The translations under genes were made by a program, and so were the position numbers. Of a stretch of 64,000 nt of DNA, positions 17,849-25,510 are shown piece by piece. The first letter of the stretch is position 1; every line of letters begins with the position of its first letter. Below the pieces are notes generated by a model. That model was not told where the DNA came from. It saw nothing but the letters and a program-made list of their open reading frames with translations, and ran no database searches. The DNA comes from Halorubrum halodurans (lineage in GTDB: Archaea; Halobacteriota; Halobacteria; Halobacteriales; Haloferacaceae), in the NCBI RefSeq assembly GCF_002252985.1, contig NZ_NHPJ01000136.1, forward strand, positions 1 to 64,000. The letters run 5' to 3'.

Positions 17849-18007
17849 TCACTCGCGGGCGTCCCGCAGGTCGTCGACGTGGCTTCGAAGCACCGACACG
17901 GTCGCGTCGGCGTCGGCGTATCCCTGTTCGTACTGGTCGAACGCCGCGTCGGCCTCCTCGAGGAAGCGATCGACCGCGGCCGCGAGGTCGGTCTCGTCGT
18001 CGGTCAT
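17849..18007 (-). CDS. Small acidic helical protein
   Basis: A 52-residue acidic protein from ATG 18007, predicted as two helices (AAAVDRFLEEADAAFDQYEQGYADAD and VSVLRSHVDDLRDARE regions). I do not recognise a family. Codon use and acidity match genuine haloarchaeal small proteins. It is divergent from the universal stress protein gene, with the AGTATT palindrome between them. Function unknown. Confidence 0.6.
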   Translation of the reverse strand: MTDDETDLAAAVDRFLEEADAAFDQYEQGYADADATVSVLRSHVDDLRDARE

Positions 18008-18095
18008 GTCCGAGGACACGCCCGCCGACCTGGTATATCTACCCGTCCGCGGGGAGAACGCGCCGCGCCGACCGCGGGTTTTATTTCCGGACAAG

Positions 18096-18120
18096 AGTAT
18101 TGTACGACATGGAGAATACT
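18096..18120. promoter_or_regulatory. Palindromic AGTATT box before the stress-protein gene
   Basis: AGTATT, 13 bases, AATACT. The left arm continues as AGTATTGTAC, the core found upstream of the sulfur genes at 21-33 kb. A TATA-like TTTTATTT at 18079-18086 lies just upstream, so a bound protein would cover the transcription start. Confidence 0.6.
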
Positions 18121-18210
18121 GTGTGGCCGCGTGGATCGGCGAACCGGCGGCGAGGACGGAGCCGGCGACGAGGGGGGAACCGGGGGCGGGGCCGGAGGGA
18201 GCACCGATGA
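18109..18210 (+). other. Possible 33-codon leader ORF of the stress-protein gene
   Basis: ATG 18109 lies about 25-30 bases after a TATA-like stretch and opens a 33-codon frame whose TGA overlaps the next ATG (ATGA at 18207-18210). The product would be very rich in Arg and Gly and not protein-like for this organism. If it is translated, it would act by coupling, not as a protein. Confidence 0.3.
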
Positions 18211-19058
18211 GCGGGAAGTCGGCGGTGCTCGCGACGGACCTCTCGACGGCGAGCGAGACGATGGTCGAGTCGGAGACGGGCCTGAACTGCCTCTCGCGTA
18301 TCGGCGTCGACCGGATCCACCTCGTGACCGTGGTCCCCTCGAACGTCCACTCCGGGATGCCGGGGATCGACTTCGAGAAGCGGCGGAAGCGCGGGCTCCG
18401 CCGCTATCGGGAGACGATCGAGGCCGCCGGCTTCGACGTCGAGACGCACGTGGTTCGGGGAACGCCACACCGCCGGATCAACGGGATCGCGGGCGCGGTC
18501 GGCGCGGACCTGATCCTCGTCGGCTCCCGCGGGAAGAGCCCGCTCGAGAACCGGGTGATCGGCTCGACGGCGCGGAACCTGGCCCGGACCACGGTGGTGC
18601 CGCTTCTCGTCGACCGGATCGAGCGCGGCGTCGACGACCCCGAGACGGTGCGACGCCACCTGTTCAAGCGGACGCTCTTCGCCACCGACTTCTCCGAGAA
18701 CGCCGAGCGCGCCTTCGAGACGTTCGCGTACCTCAGACACGCGACCGAGGAGGTCACGCTGGTCCACGTGCGCTCGCCGAAGGACGACACCGGCGACGAG
18801 GGCGACGTGGAGACGCGGCTCGGCGAGCTCACCGACCGCCTCGACGGATGGGGCCTCGACTCCCGGATCGACGTCAGGCGCGGCGACCCCGCGGCGGAGA
18901 TCCTCGCCGCGGAGCGTGAACACGAGCCGAGCACGCTGCTTCTCGGCTCGCGCGGCCGGAGCCGGCTGCGACGACTGCTCCTGGGCAGCGTGAGCGAGGA
19001 GGTCGTCGTGAACGCGACCGGCAACGTCCTCCTGGTGCCGCCGCCGCGGTCGGCCTGA
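18207..19058 (+). CDS. Universal stress protein, two UspA domains
   Basis: A 283-residue cytoplasmic protein with two tandem UspA folds. Each has the nucleotide-binding loop G-x2-G-x9-G-S/T: VGSRGKSPLENRVIGSTA at about residue 110 and LGSRGRSRLRRLLLGSVS at about 250. The second domain begins at LFKRTLFATDFS (about residue 150). Its promoter carries the AGTATT palindrome shared with the sulfur genes, so it may respond to the same signal. The start at 18207 follows a GGAGGGAGC purine run. Confidence 0.9.
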   Translation: MSGKSAVLATDLSTASETMVESETGLNCLSRIGVDRIHLVTVVPSNVHSGMPGIDFEKRRKRGLRRYRETIEAAGFDVETHVVRGTPHRRINGIAGAVGADLILVGSRGKSPLENRVIGSTARNLARTTVVPLLVDRIERGVDDPETVRRHLFKRTLFATDFSENAERAFETFAYLRHATEEVTLVHVRSPKDDTGDEGDVETRLGELTDRLDGWGLDSRIDVRRGDPAAEILAAEREHEPSTLLLGSRGRSRLRRLLLGSVSEEVVVNATGNVLLVPPPRSA

Positions 19059-19104
19059 ACTCACACCGGGGATCGTCGGGTCGTTCGAGCCCGCTCGCAC
19101 GGAA

Positions 19105-19123
19105 TTGTGTGTTCTATACACAA
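19105..19123. promoter_or_regulatory. Palindrome in the HTH regulator promoter
   Basis: TTGTGT, 7 bases, ACACAA. It lies directly upstream of a TATA-like CTTTTAG (19126-19132), which is about 30 bases before the regulator ATG at 19162. The position suits autoregulation. The half-site TTGTGT resembles the TATTGTG/TATTGTA boxes of the sulfur island. Confidence 0.6.
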
Positions 19124-19161
19124 GCCTTTTAGGCGCACGGGTCGTACCCGTAGGTAATACC

Positions 19162-19560
19162 ATGCCAGACTCGTTGGCCGAACAGCTCCGGAGCGACATG
19201 GAGTGTGAGGGGTTACTGGAGTGTTTTCACGGGCTCAAACCGCTGGATCGGGAGTGTTTCCAGGTGCTCGTGGAGAGCGAGGAGCCGCTGACGATAGACG
19301 AGATCGGCGAGGCCGTCGACCGGGAGCGCTCGACCGCCTACCGGGCGGTCCAGCGGCTCCTCCAGACCGGCTTCATCAGCAAGGAGCAGATCAACTACGA
19401 CCAGGGCGGCTACTACCACGTCTACCAGCCGACCGACCCCGAGAAGATCTCGGGGGAGATGCAGCGGATGCTGAACGACTGGTACGCGAAGATGGGCCAG
19501 CTCATCCAGGAGTTCGAGGACAAGTACGAGGGTGCCGAGTCGGCGACCGCCTCGAGCTGA
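19162..19560 (+). CDS. Winged-helix regulator with three N-terminal cysteines
   Basis: A 132-residue DNA-binding protein. The winged helix-turn-helix is at about residues 26-85: LTIDEIGEAVDRERSTAYRA is the turn with recognition helix and QGGYYHVYQPTD forms the wing. A C-terminal helix (about 95-125) probably makes the dimer. It resembles TrmB/MarR-like haloarchaeal regulators without a ligand domain. Cys15, Cys21 and Cys32 cluster in front of the helix-turn-helix, unusual in a cysteine-poor proteome and suitable for a thiol switch. ATG 19162 fits a leaderless start behind a palindrome. I infer that it controls the nearby sulfur genes. Confidence 0.85.
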   Translation: MPDSLAEQLRSDMECEGLLECFHGLKPLDRECFQVLVESEEPLTIDEIGEAVDRERSTAYRAVQRLLQTGFISKEQINYDQGGYYHVYQPTDPEKISGEMQRMLNDWYAKMGQLIQEFEDKYEGAESATASS

Positions 19561-19689
19561 TCCGGTCCGCGCCGGACCGAAACGCGCAGCCCGGAACCCC
19601 TTTTTCCGTCGACCTCGTCGAGTTCTACAGCAGGACCCGGTGTGATTCGGGGTGATCAGTACGGGTGAGGGAGTGGGCGATCGCCGGGG

Positions 19690-20075
19690 CGGTGGCGCGC
19701 CGGTGAGCGGGCCGAAGGCCCGCGAACCGCCCGCGAGGGACGCGACGACCGAAGGGAGTCGCGAGGCTGGGGAGGTGTGAGGTGCGGGGCGGTTGCGTTC
19801 CCGCGAGCGAAGCGAGCGGGAGCATGGAAGTCGCAGCCCGCGCAGCGAACGGAGTGAACGAGCAGGACCGTCTTCCAGTGGTCGGGTGGGATTCCAAGGG
19901 GCAGCCGGCTCCGGGAAGACGGCCGACGCAAGGACCGCAGGAGCGAACAGAGAGGGACCGGAGGTCCCTCTAGCAGCCGGCTCCGGGAAGACGGCCGATG
20001 AAAGCACCGCAGCGAACGAAGTGAGCGAGGACCACAGCGAGGCCCCCGGCCGGAGCCGGCTGGGGCTTTGGTGGT
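19690..20075. repeat. GC-rich repeat block C
   Basis: The 690 bases between the regulator and the cyclase gene hold no credible coding frame. This block carries the same end motifs as blocks A and B: CGAGGCTGGGGAGGTGTGAGG (19762 onward) and GGCTGGGGCTTTGGTGGT (20058-20075). Between them a 26-base piece GCAGCCGGCTCCGGGAAGAC... occurs twice in direct orientation (19901-19926 and 19973-19998). A perfect hairpin GAGGGACC-GGA-GGTCCCTC lies at about 19952-19970, and there are several GCGAACGAAGTGAGCG-type imperfect palindromes. Confidence 0.72.
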
Positions 20076-20253
20076 GGTCACCGCGCCAGCAACGATCCCG
20101 TTCTCATCAGCCCGATCACTCACGAAATACCCGTTCTATAGGCAACGTTCGGCGATCGAGAGCCTCGGACGACGTATCCGCACGCGGACCGGAATACCGA
20201 CGATATCCTACGGTCGGGGACAGGATTATACGCGACGTGCCGGGACGTGAACC

Positions 20254-20955
20254 ATGCCGCTGTACGACTGTACACACCGGATCGAGACGGGAATGCCGAC
20301 GTATCCCGGCGACCCGGACGTGTCGCGTTCGCCTCACGCGACCCACGAGGCGGACGGCTACGAGGTGACCGCCCTCGAGCTGGGGAGCCACGCCGGGACG
20401 CACGTCGACGCGCCGCGCCACACCGAGCCCGACGGGCGGACGCTCGGGGCGTACGACGTCGAGCGGTTCCGGTTCGACGCCCGCCTCGTCGACTGTCGCG
20501 ACGTCGGCGCACGCGAGGCGATCCCGCCGGACGCGGTTCCGGAGACCGACGCGGAGCTGCTGGCGTTTCGGACCGGGTGGGACGACCACTGGGGGACGGG
20601 GCGGTACCTCGACCATCCCTATCTCGCTCCCGCGACGGCCCGCCGCTGCGCCGAGGCCGCCCACCACGTGGCCACCGACACGCTCAACCCCGACCCGACG
20701 CCGACCGAGCGCGCGACCCCGGACGAGCCCTCGGGCGTGCCGGCCCACCGCGCGCTGCTCGGTGCGGGGCGGTTCGTCGTCGAGAACCTGACCGGGCTCG
20801 AGCGGCTGCCCGAGCGAGTCACCCTCCACGCCTACCCGTTGGCCGTCGACGCCGACGGCGCGCCGATCCGGGCGGTCGCGGAGGTCGACGGGGATCGGGA
20901 GCCCGCCGCGGACCGCGGGAGCGACGCGCCTCGAGACGAGACCGCCGGTGGCTGA
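20254..20955 (+). CDS. Cyclase/kynurenine formamidase family hydrolase
   Basis: A 233-residue metal-dependent hydrolase. The metal-binding motif HAGTHVDAPRH is at about residues 49-59 (His, His, Asp, His pattern). The opening LYDCTHRIETGMPTYPGDPDV is also family-typical. Members hydrolyse N-formylkynurenine or other amides and lactones; the substrate here is unknown. A disordered acidic tail follows the fold. An upstream AT-rich GATTATACG (20223-20231) about 25 bases before ATG 20254 is the likely TATA box. Confidence 0.88.
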   Translation: MPLYDCTHRIETGMPTYPGDPDVSRSPHATHEADGYEVTALELGSHAGTHVDAPRHTEPDGRTLGAYDVERFRFDARLVDCRDVGAREAIPPDAVPETDAELLAFRTGWDDHWGTGRYLDHPYLAPATARRCAEAAHHVATDTLNPDPTPTERATPDEPSGVPAHRALLGAGRFVVENLTGLERLPERVTLHAYPLAVDADGAPIRAVAEVDGDREPAADRGSDAPRDETAGG

Positions 20956-21057
20956 GCGGACGGGGGCCGACGCGTACGGGAGAAACTCGGCCGTCGCGTC
21001 GCCGGACGGCCGGCGGATCGACTCGAGAGAACGGTTCGACGCGCGCGATCCGGCGGC

Positions 21058-21282
21058 TCAGCGGCGGCGGAGCGCGTACGCCGCGTAGCCGACCGCGGCG
21101 AGCAGCCCGGTGAAGAGCAGGCTCCCGGTCGCGGCGGGCGTGGCCGTGACGTACTCGCCGAACGGGTCGGTGAGCGCGATCACGCCGACGGTGAGGACGA
21201 CCCCGATCAGGATCGTCACCGCGCCGAACGCCTTGAACGCCGCGTCGAGGTCGATACGCGGGGAATGCGATGAGTGACTCAT
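21058..21282 (-). CDS. Small two-helix membrane protein
   Basis: A 74-residue protein with two hydrophobic helices (about residues 17-37 and 48-68) and a short basic C-terminus (YALRRR). I do not recognise the family. ATG 21282 is chosen because TATATAAAT at 21302-21310 forms a good minus-strand TATA box. GGAGGT directly precedes the ATG. Probably a single transcription unit; function unknown. Confidence 0.65.
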   Translation of the reverse strand: MSHSSHSPRIDLDAAFKAFGAVTILIGVVLTVGVIALTDPFGEYVTATPAATGSLLFTGLLAAVGYAAYALRRR

Positions 21283-21566
21283 ACCTCCGAGTACGCGTTC
21301 CGTATATAAATGGACGGGTGTGGATTCCCACGCGCGGAGAACACGTCGGCGCGGCGTCACGAGGAGTCGTGTAGTGAGATTCCATCGAAACACCATGCTC
21401 CGTCGAACGACGACCGCCACGAACGAGGACGAGCGTCCGCCCACGGCGGCGACGGGAGTGTGTCGGGAGACGCCGCCGCCGAGTCGGCGGATCGTCGTCG
21501 GCGACTCGGATCACTGAAAATAATATGAATAGGGTATCCATCGTGACTCGTCTCTCACGCGGATAT

Positions 21567-21598
21567 AGTATTGTACAACTAACCCAAAACCGTTATAT
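21567..21598 (+). promoter_or_regulatory. Sulfur box and TATA before the exporter operon
   Basis: AGTATTGTA at 21567-21575, then CCAAAACCGTTAT at 21584-21596; TTATATC at 21593-21599 is the TATA box, 31 bases before ATG 21624. The box includes the palindrome TTGTACAA. The same arrangement with identical spacing occurs at 22935. Confidence 0.65.
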
Positions 21599-21623
21599 CT
21601 CCCTGTCGGCTACCTTCGGGTAC

Positions 21624-21689
21624 ATGACCGACATCGATCGACCGACTCGACACGGGATGCGGGCGGCGAGAGACGGGGGGAGCCGATGA
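21624..21689 (+). other. Possible 21-codon leader ORF
   Basis: The first ATG after the promoter opens a 21-codon frame. Its TGA overlaps the ATG of the next small gene (ATGA at 21686-21689), which itself overlaps the exporter gene by ATGA. The TATA-to-ATG spacing fits a leaderless start here. The peptide (Arg/Gly-rich) is not recognisable, so a role in translational coupling is more likely than a role as a protein. Confidence 0.35.
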
Positions 21690-21847
21690 CCGGCACCGAG
21701 CTTCTCGCGGGCGCGTCGCCGTCGGTACAGGCACTCGCGGTGATCGGCGTCGTCCTCCTCGAGGCGATCGCCCTCTACGTCGGGTACGGGGCCGTCGAGG
21801 AGACGGTCGGGTCGGCCGTCCTGGATCGGCTCGCGAACGGGAGATGA
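21686..21847 (+). CDS. Single-span small membrane protein (DUF7512-like)
   Basis: A 53-residue protein with one membrane helix (about residues 14-34, ALAVIGVVLLEAIALYVGYG). The sequence EAIALYVGYGA followed by a short polar end resembles the haloarchaeal DUF7512 family, which from memory sits beside TauE-type exporters. It overlaps the exporter start by ATGA (21844-21847), so it is probably made together with it and may be its accessory subunit. Confidence 0.65.
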   Translation: MTGTELLAGASPSVQALAVIGVVLLEAIALYVGYGAVEETVGSAVLDRLANGR

Positions 21848-22902
21848 TCGGCTCGCTCGTGCCGACCGAGCTCCTCGGGCTCGGCCCGGAACTCTTCGGC
21901 CTGTTCGTCGTCTTCGGCTTCATGGTCGGGGTGTTCTTCGGGTTCTTCGGGATGGGCGGCTCGTTCCTCGTCACGCCCGCGCTCCTGATCTTGGGGTATC
22001 CGGCCCCGGTCGCCATCGGCAGCTCGATGACGTTCGTGTTCGGGACCGCCGCGATCGCGACGATGAAACACCACGACGCCGGGCAGGTCGACTACAAGCT
22101 CGGCGCGCTGATGTTCGTCGGGATCACCCTCGGCATCGAGCTTGGAAGCCGGCTCGTCTTCGGACTCGAGGTGCTGGGGATCGCGAACGTCGTCGTCGGC
22201 GTCGCGTACGTGCTCCTGCTCGCGGCGATCGGCGTGTTGTTCACGCGGAGCGCGCTCGACGCCGAGGACGACGCCGAGGGTGACGACGACGCCGACGACG
22301 GTGAGGACCCCGACGACGAGGTCCCGGCGATAGCCCGGACGATCCAGTCGTACGAGATCCCGCCGATGACCACCCTGGCGGACGGGAGCCGGGCGTCGCT
22401 GTGGACGATCTCCGGCGTCGGCGGGGGCGTCGGGCTCGTCTCCGGGTTCCTCGGCGTCGGCGGCGGGTTCGTCCGCATGCCCGCGATCTACTACGTGATC
22501 GGCACCTCGCTCGCGGCCGCCGTCGGGACGAGCCTCTTCGGGGGGCTGATGTCCGGGGCCGTGGGGGCGTTCACCTACGGCCGTGCGGGCGTGATCGACC
22601 TCGGGATCGTCACGGCGCTGCTCGTCGGCAGCGCGCTCGGCGCGCGGATCGGATCGAGCGCGACCGCCTACGTCGACGAGGAGGACGTGACGATCTACTT
22701 CGGGCTCATGCTGCTCGTCGCCAGCGCCGCCGTCGGGATCGGCGAGCTCTCCGCGTGGCTCTCGATGCCCGTCCTCGACCGGCTCAGCTTCCTCCTGCTG
22801 ATCGGGTCCGCGCTGCTCGTCTGTGCCGTCATCCTCTATCACGGCGCGCTCGCGGTGCGGCGGACCCGCGGCGTCCCCGGCTCGACCCGGCGCGGCGAGT
22901 GA
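21844..22902 (+). CDS. TauE/SafE family sulfite/sulfonate-type exporter
   Basis: A 352-residue membrane protein with two homologous halves of about four helices. The family motifs GFFGMGGSFLVTPALLILGYP (about residues 32-52) and GFLGVGGGFVRMPAIYYVIG (about 203-222) mark the start of each half. An acidic cytoplasmic loop of about 30 residues with many Asp and Glu separates them. The family exports sulfite, sulfoacetate or related anions. Its sulfur-box promoter and the neighbouring island support removal of sulfite or another sulfur oxyanion. Confidence 0.9.
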   Translation: MIGSLVPTELLGLGPELFGLFVVFGFMVGVFFGFFGMGGSFLVTPALLILGYPAPVAIGSSMTFVFGTAAIATMKHHDAGQVDYKLGALMFVGITLGIELGSRLVFGLEVLGIANVVVGVAYVLLLAAIGVLFTRSALDAEDDAEGDDDADDGEDPDDEVPAIARTIQSYEIPPMTTLADGSRASLWTISGVGGGVGLVSGFLGVGGGFVRMPAIYYVIGTSLAAAVGTSLFGGLMSGAVGAFTYGRAGVIDLGIVTALLVGSALGARIGSSATAYVDEEDVTIYFGLMLLVASAAVGIGELSAWLSMPVLDRLSFLLLIGSALLVCAVILYHGALAVRRTRGVPGSTRRGE

Positions 22903-22934
22903 GCGGCCCGGCCGGCGCCGACCCGCCAACCAGG

Positions 22935-22966
22935 AGTATTGTATTCAGTATCCAAAACCGTTATGA
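22935..22966 (+). promoter_or_regulatory. Sulfur box and TATA before thioredoxin
   Basis: AGTATTGTA at 22935-22943 and CCAAAACCGTTAT at 22952-22964. Nine plus thirteen bases are identical, at identical spacing, to the site at 21567. The ATG at 22988 is about 25-30 bases after the GTTAT. Confidence 0.65.
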
Positions 22967-22987
22967 GCGTGGGGCGTGTACCGGTCG

Positions 22988-23335
22988 ATGATGACACAAA
23001 CCAGCGGATCCGTGCCGACCGAACCCGTCGCCCTCGAGAACGCGGCCGACTTCGACGACCGCGTCGCCGAACACGACGTCGTGCTCGTGGACTTCTACGC
23101 CGACTGGTGTGGGCCCTGCCAGATGATGGAGCCGGCGGTCGAGGCGATCGCGGCCGAGACGGACGCGGCGGTTCTCAAGGTGGACGTGGACCGGCACCAG
23201 GGACTCGCCGGCGAGTACGGCGTCCAGGGCATCCCGACGCTCCTGGTGGTCGCCGACGGCGAGGTCGTCGACCGAATGGTCGGCGCGCAGACCGAGGACG
23301 CCCTCCGCGAGGCCGTGGCCGGCCGTCTCGAGTGA
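22988..23335 (+). CDS. trxA: Thioredoxin
   Basis: A 115-residue classical thioredoxin. The active site is WCGPC (Cys41, Cys44), with the buried Asp in VVLVDFYAD and the cis-proline in GIPTLLVV. ATG 22988 is used; 22976 and 22991 are alternatives. It reduces protein disulfides and persulfides. The preceding exporter operon and this gene have the same promoter box, so it probably supplies reducing power for the sulfur island. Confidence 0.93.
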   Translation: MMTQTSGSVPTEPVALENAADFDDRVAEHDVVLVDFYADWCGPCQMMEPAVEAIAAETDAAVLKVDVDRHQGLAGEYGVQGIPTLLVVADGEVVDRMVGAQTEDALREAVAGRLE

Positions 23336-23369
23336 TGTACGGTCCGACACCGACGGCGGTGGTGGCCGC

Positions 23370-24488
23370 ATGACGCCGCGGGAGCTGCGCGCGGACGTCC
23401 CCGCGCTGAACGAGGACACCGCGTACCTGAACTACGGCGCACACGGGCCGAGCCCGGAGTACGTCGTCGACGCCGCCGCCGACTTCCTCGCCGACCACGA
23501 GTACGACCCGATCGGGACCGACCCCTACGAGCGCGCGTTCGGCACCTACGAGACGGTCCGCGAGCGGATCGCCGAGTTCCTCGGGGCCGACGCCGAGGAG
23601 ATCGCCCTGACGGAGAGCACGACCGACGGGATCGCGCGGATCGCCGCCGCGATCGACTGGGAGCCCGGCGACGTCGTCGTCCGGACCGACCTCGAACACC
23701 CGGCGGGGGTGCTCCCCTGGCGGCAGCTCGAGGAGGAGGCCGGGATCGAGGTCCGCGTCGTCGAGACCGAGGGGGGCCGGATCGACCGCGACGCCTACGC
23801 CGACGCGGTCGCGGACGCGCGGCTCGTCTGCTTCAGCGCGATCACCTGGACGCACGGCACCCGGCTGCCCGTCCGGGACCTCGTGGAGATCGCGAACGAC
23901 GCGGGCGCGTTCACCCTCGTCGACGCGGTCCAGTCGCCGGGACAGGTCCCCGTCGACCTCCACGCGTGGGGCGCGGACGCGGTCGCGGGTGCCGGCCACA
24001 AGTGGCTGCTCGGGCCGTGGGGGGCGGGCTTCCTCTACGTCGACCGCGCGGTCGCCGAGGGGATGACGCCGAGCTCCGCCGGCTACCGCGGGGTGGAGAC
24101 GCCGACCGCCCACGACATCGAGTACGCGCCGGGCGCGAAGCGCTTCGAGGTCGGCACCACGACCCCGGCGGCACACGTCGGGCTGCTCGAGGGGATCGAC
24201 GCGATCGAGTCGATCGGGCTCGACGCGGTCACGGACCGGATCGAGTCGCTCACCGACCGCCTGAAGGCGGGCATCGACGGGGAGCGGCTGCTGAGCCCGA
24301 CCGAGTACGAGACCGGGCTCGTCACCGTCGACGTCGCGGAGCCCGAGGCGACCGTCGAGCGGCTCCTCGAGCGGGGGATCGTCATCCGGGACCTCCCGCA
24401 CCCGGACGCGGTCCGCGTGTCGGTCCACGCGGTCTCGACGGAGCGGGAGATCGACGACGTCGTCGCGGCGCTTTCCGAGGAGCCGTAG
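23370..24488 (+). CDS. Class V aminotransferase-fold PLP enzyme
   Basis: A 372-residue PLP-dependent enzyme. The cofactor lysine lies in GAGHKWLLGPWGAGFLYV (about residue 211), and LVDAVQSPGQVPVDL carries the Asp that binds the pyridine nitrogen. It resembles cysteine desulfurases and isopenicillin N epimerases. Only one Cys is visible, in RLVCFSA, and the C-terminal loop that carries the catalytic Cys in NifS/SufS (HCA-like) has none. It is therefore probably not a desulfurase. It starts 35 bases after trxA and may be in the same transcript. Confidence 0.85.
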   Translation: MTPRELRADVPALNEDTAYLNYGAHGPSPEYVVDAAADFLADHEYDPIGTDPYERAFGTYETVRERIAEFLGADAEEIALTESTTDGIARIAAAIDWEPGDVVVRTDLEHPAGVLPWRQLEEEAGIEVRVVETEGGRIDRDAYADAVADARLVCFSAITWTHGTRLPVRDLVEIANDAGAFTLVDAVQSPGQVPVDLHAWGADAVAGAGHKWLLGPWGAGFLYVDRAVAEGMTPSSAGYRGVETPTAHDIEYAPGAKRFEVGTTTPAAHVGLLEGIDAIESIGLDAVTDRIESLTDRLKAGIDGERLLSPTEYETGLVTVDVAEPEATVERLLERGIVIRDLPHPDAVRVSVHAVSTEREIDDVVAALSEEP

Positions 24489-24569
24489 GCGGCGGAGCGG
24501 TCACCGTTCCGTCGACGCACGGGCGTCGTTCCGTCGTCGACGCCGGAACCGACCGATTTTTGCGCGGTC

Positions 24570-24579
24570 GGTACAATAC
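24570..24579. promoter_or_regulatory. Reverse-orientation sulfur box before the methyltransferase
   Basis: GGTACAATAC, the complement of GTATTGTACC, lies 7 bases before ATG 24586. A TATA-like GATTTTT is at 24554-24560, about 30 bases before the ATG, so the box would cover the transcription start. This is a single half-site and the weakest of the set. Confidence 0.4.
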
Positions 24580-24585
24580 AGCCGT

Positions 24586-25143
24586 ATGGGATTTCACACG
24601 TTCGACGCCGACCGGGCGGCGAAGCTCGAGGACCCCGAGCGCTACGCCTGGGTCTCCCGCGAGGAGCTGATCGACGCGGTCGACCCCGCGGTCGACGGGA
24701 CGGTCGCCGACCTCGGCAGCGGCACGGGTTTCTACACCGACGACGTCGCGCCCCACGCCGGCACGGTGTACGGCGTCGACGTCCAGGCGGAAATGAACGA
24801 CCGCTACCGCGAGAAGGGGCTCCCCGAGAACGTCGAGCTCGTCGAGAGCGACGTGGCCGACCTGCCGTTCGCCGCGGGCGCGCTCGACGCCGCCTTCTCG
24901 ACGATGACGTTCCACGAGTTCGCCGACGACGACGCGGTCGCCGAGCTCGCCAGGGTTGTGCGGACCGACGGCCGGCTCGCGATCTTCGACTGGTCCGCCG
25001 ACGGGGGCGGCGCGGCCGGACCGCCGACCGCGGAGCGGTACACCCTGGCGGAGGCGACCGCGATGCTCGAAGACGCCGGCTTCGAGGTCGTCCACGGAAC
25101 GACCCGCACGGAGACGTTCGCGGTCGTCGCGCTGGCGCCGTAG
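24586..25143 (+). CDS. Class I SAM-dependent methyltransferase
   Basis: A 185-residue methyltransferase of the UbiE/Methyltransf_11 type. Motif I is VADLGSGTGFYTDDVA (about residues 44-59), followed by the acidic end of strand 2 in VYGVDVQ and motif IV region DAAFSTMTFHEFAD. ATG 24586 is used. The substrate is unknown. A reverse sulfur box overlaps its promoter, so it may methylate a sulfur compound, but this is speculation. Confidence 0.87.
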   Translation: MGFHTFDADRAAKLEDPERYAWVSREELIDAVDPAVDGTVADLGSGTGFYTDDVAPHAGTVYGVDVQAEMNDRYREKGLPENVELVESDVADLPFAAGALDAAFSTMTFHEFADDDAVAELARVVRTDGRLAIFDWSADGGGAAGPPTAERYTLAEATAMLEDAGFEVVHGTTRTETFAVVALAP

Positions 25144-25297
25144 GCGGGGAACGACCCCGATCCCGCGGAGCGCCCCGGCGGGGAGTCGCCCCGGATCGGG
25201 CCGGCGAGGTCGGCTCGGCGGGCGTCGTCGCGGGATCCGATCGGGGAAGGCACGTACCATTCACAAAACTCATGTCGGCTATCTTCCAACGTTCCGC

Positions 25298-25510
25298 ATG
25301 GCCAAAACGACGCTCGAGACGATAGACGAACTGCTCGAAGGCGCGCTCGACGGGGTGGACGATCCCGAGACGCGGTACAAGCTCAGAAGCGCTCGACAGC
25401 TCCTCCACGTCGTTCGACGGCGTCACGACGGGGTCGACGAGGTCGTCGAGGACGCGGTCACCGACGAGGACGTCATCGACGGGCTTCGCGAGCTCGGGTA
25501 TCTCGACTGA
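25298..25510 (+). CDS. Small conserved helical protein
   Basis: A 70-residue acidic protein from ATG 25298, predicted helical (TLETIDELLEGALDGV, YKLRSARQLLHVVRRRH, VIDGLRELGYLD regions). It has no motif that I recognise. The last seven codons with the stop are duplicated right behind the gene. The start fits a leaderless transcript. Function unknown. Confidence 0.65.
   Translation: MAKTTLETIDELLEGALDGVDDPETRYKLRSARQLLHVVRRRHDGVDEVVEDAVTDEDVIDGLRELGYLD

Noticed and set aside
18109-18210. Real 33-residue protein before the stress protein
   Set aside because: Composition is Arg/Gly-rich and unlike any haloarchaeal protein; kept only as a possible leader.
14800-20250. Integrated virus or plasmid
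   Set aside because: No integrase, portal, replication or conjugation gene, and the genes between the repeats are ordinary chromosomal ones.
23370-24488. Cysteine desulfurase (SufS/NifS)
   Set aside because: The catalytic cysteine loop is not present.
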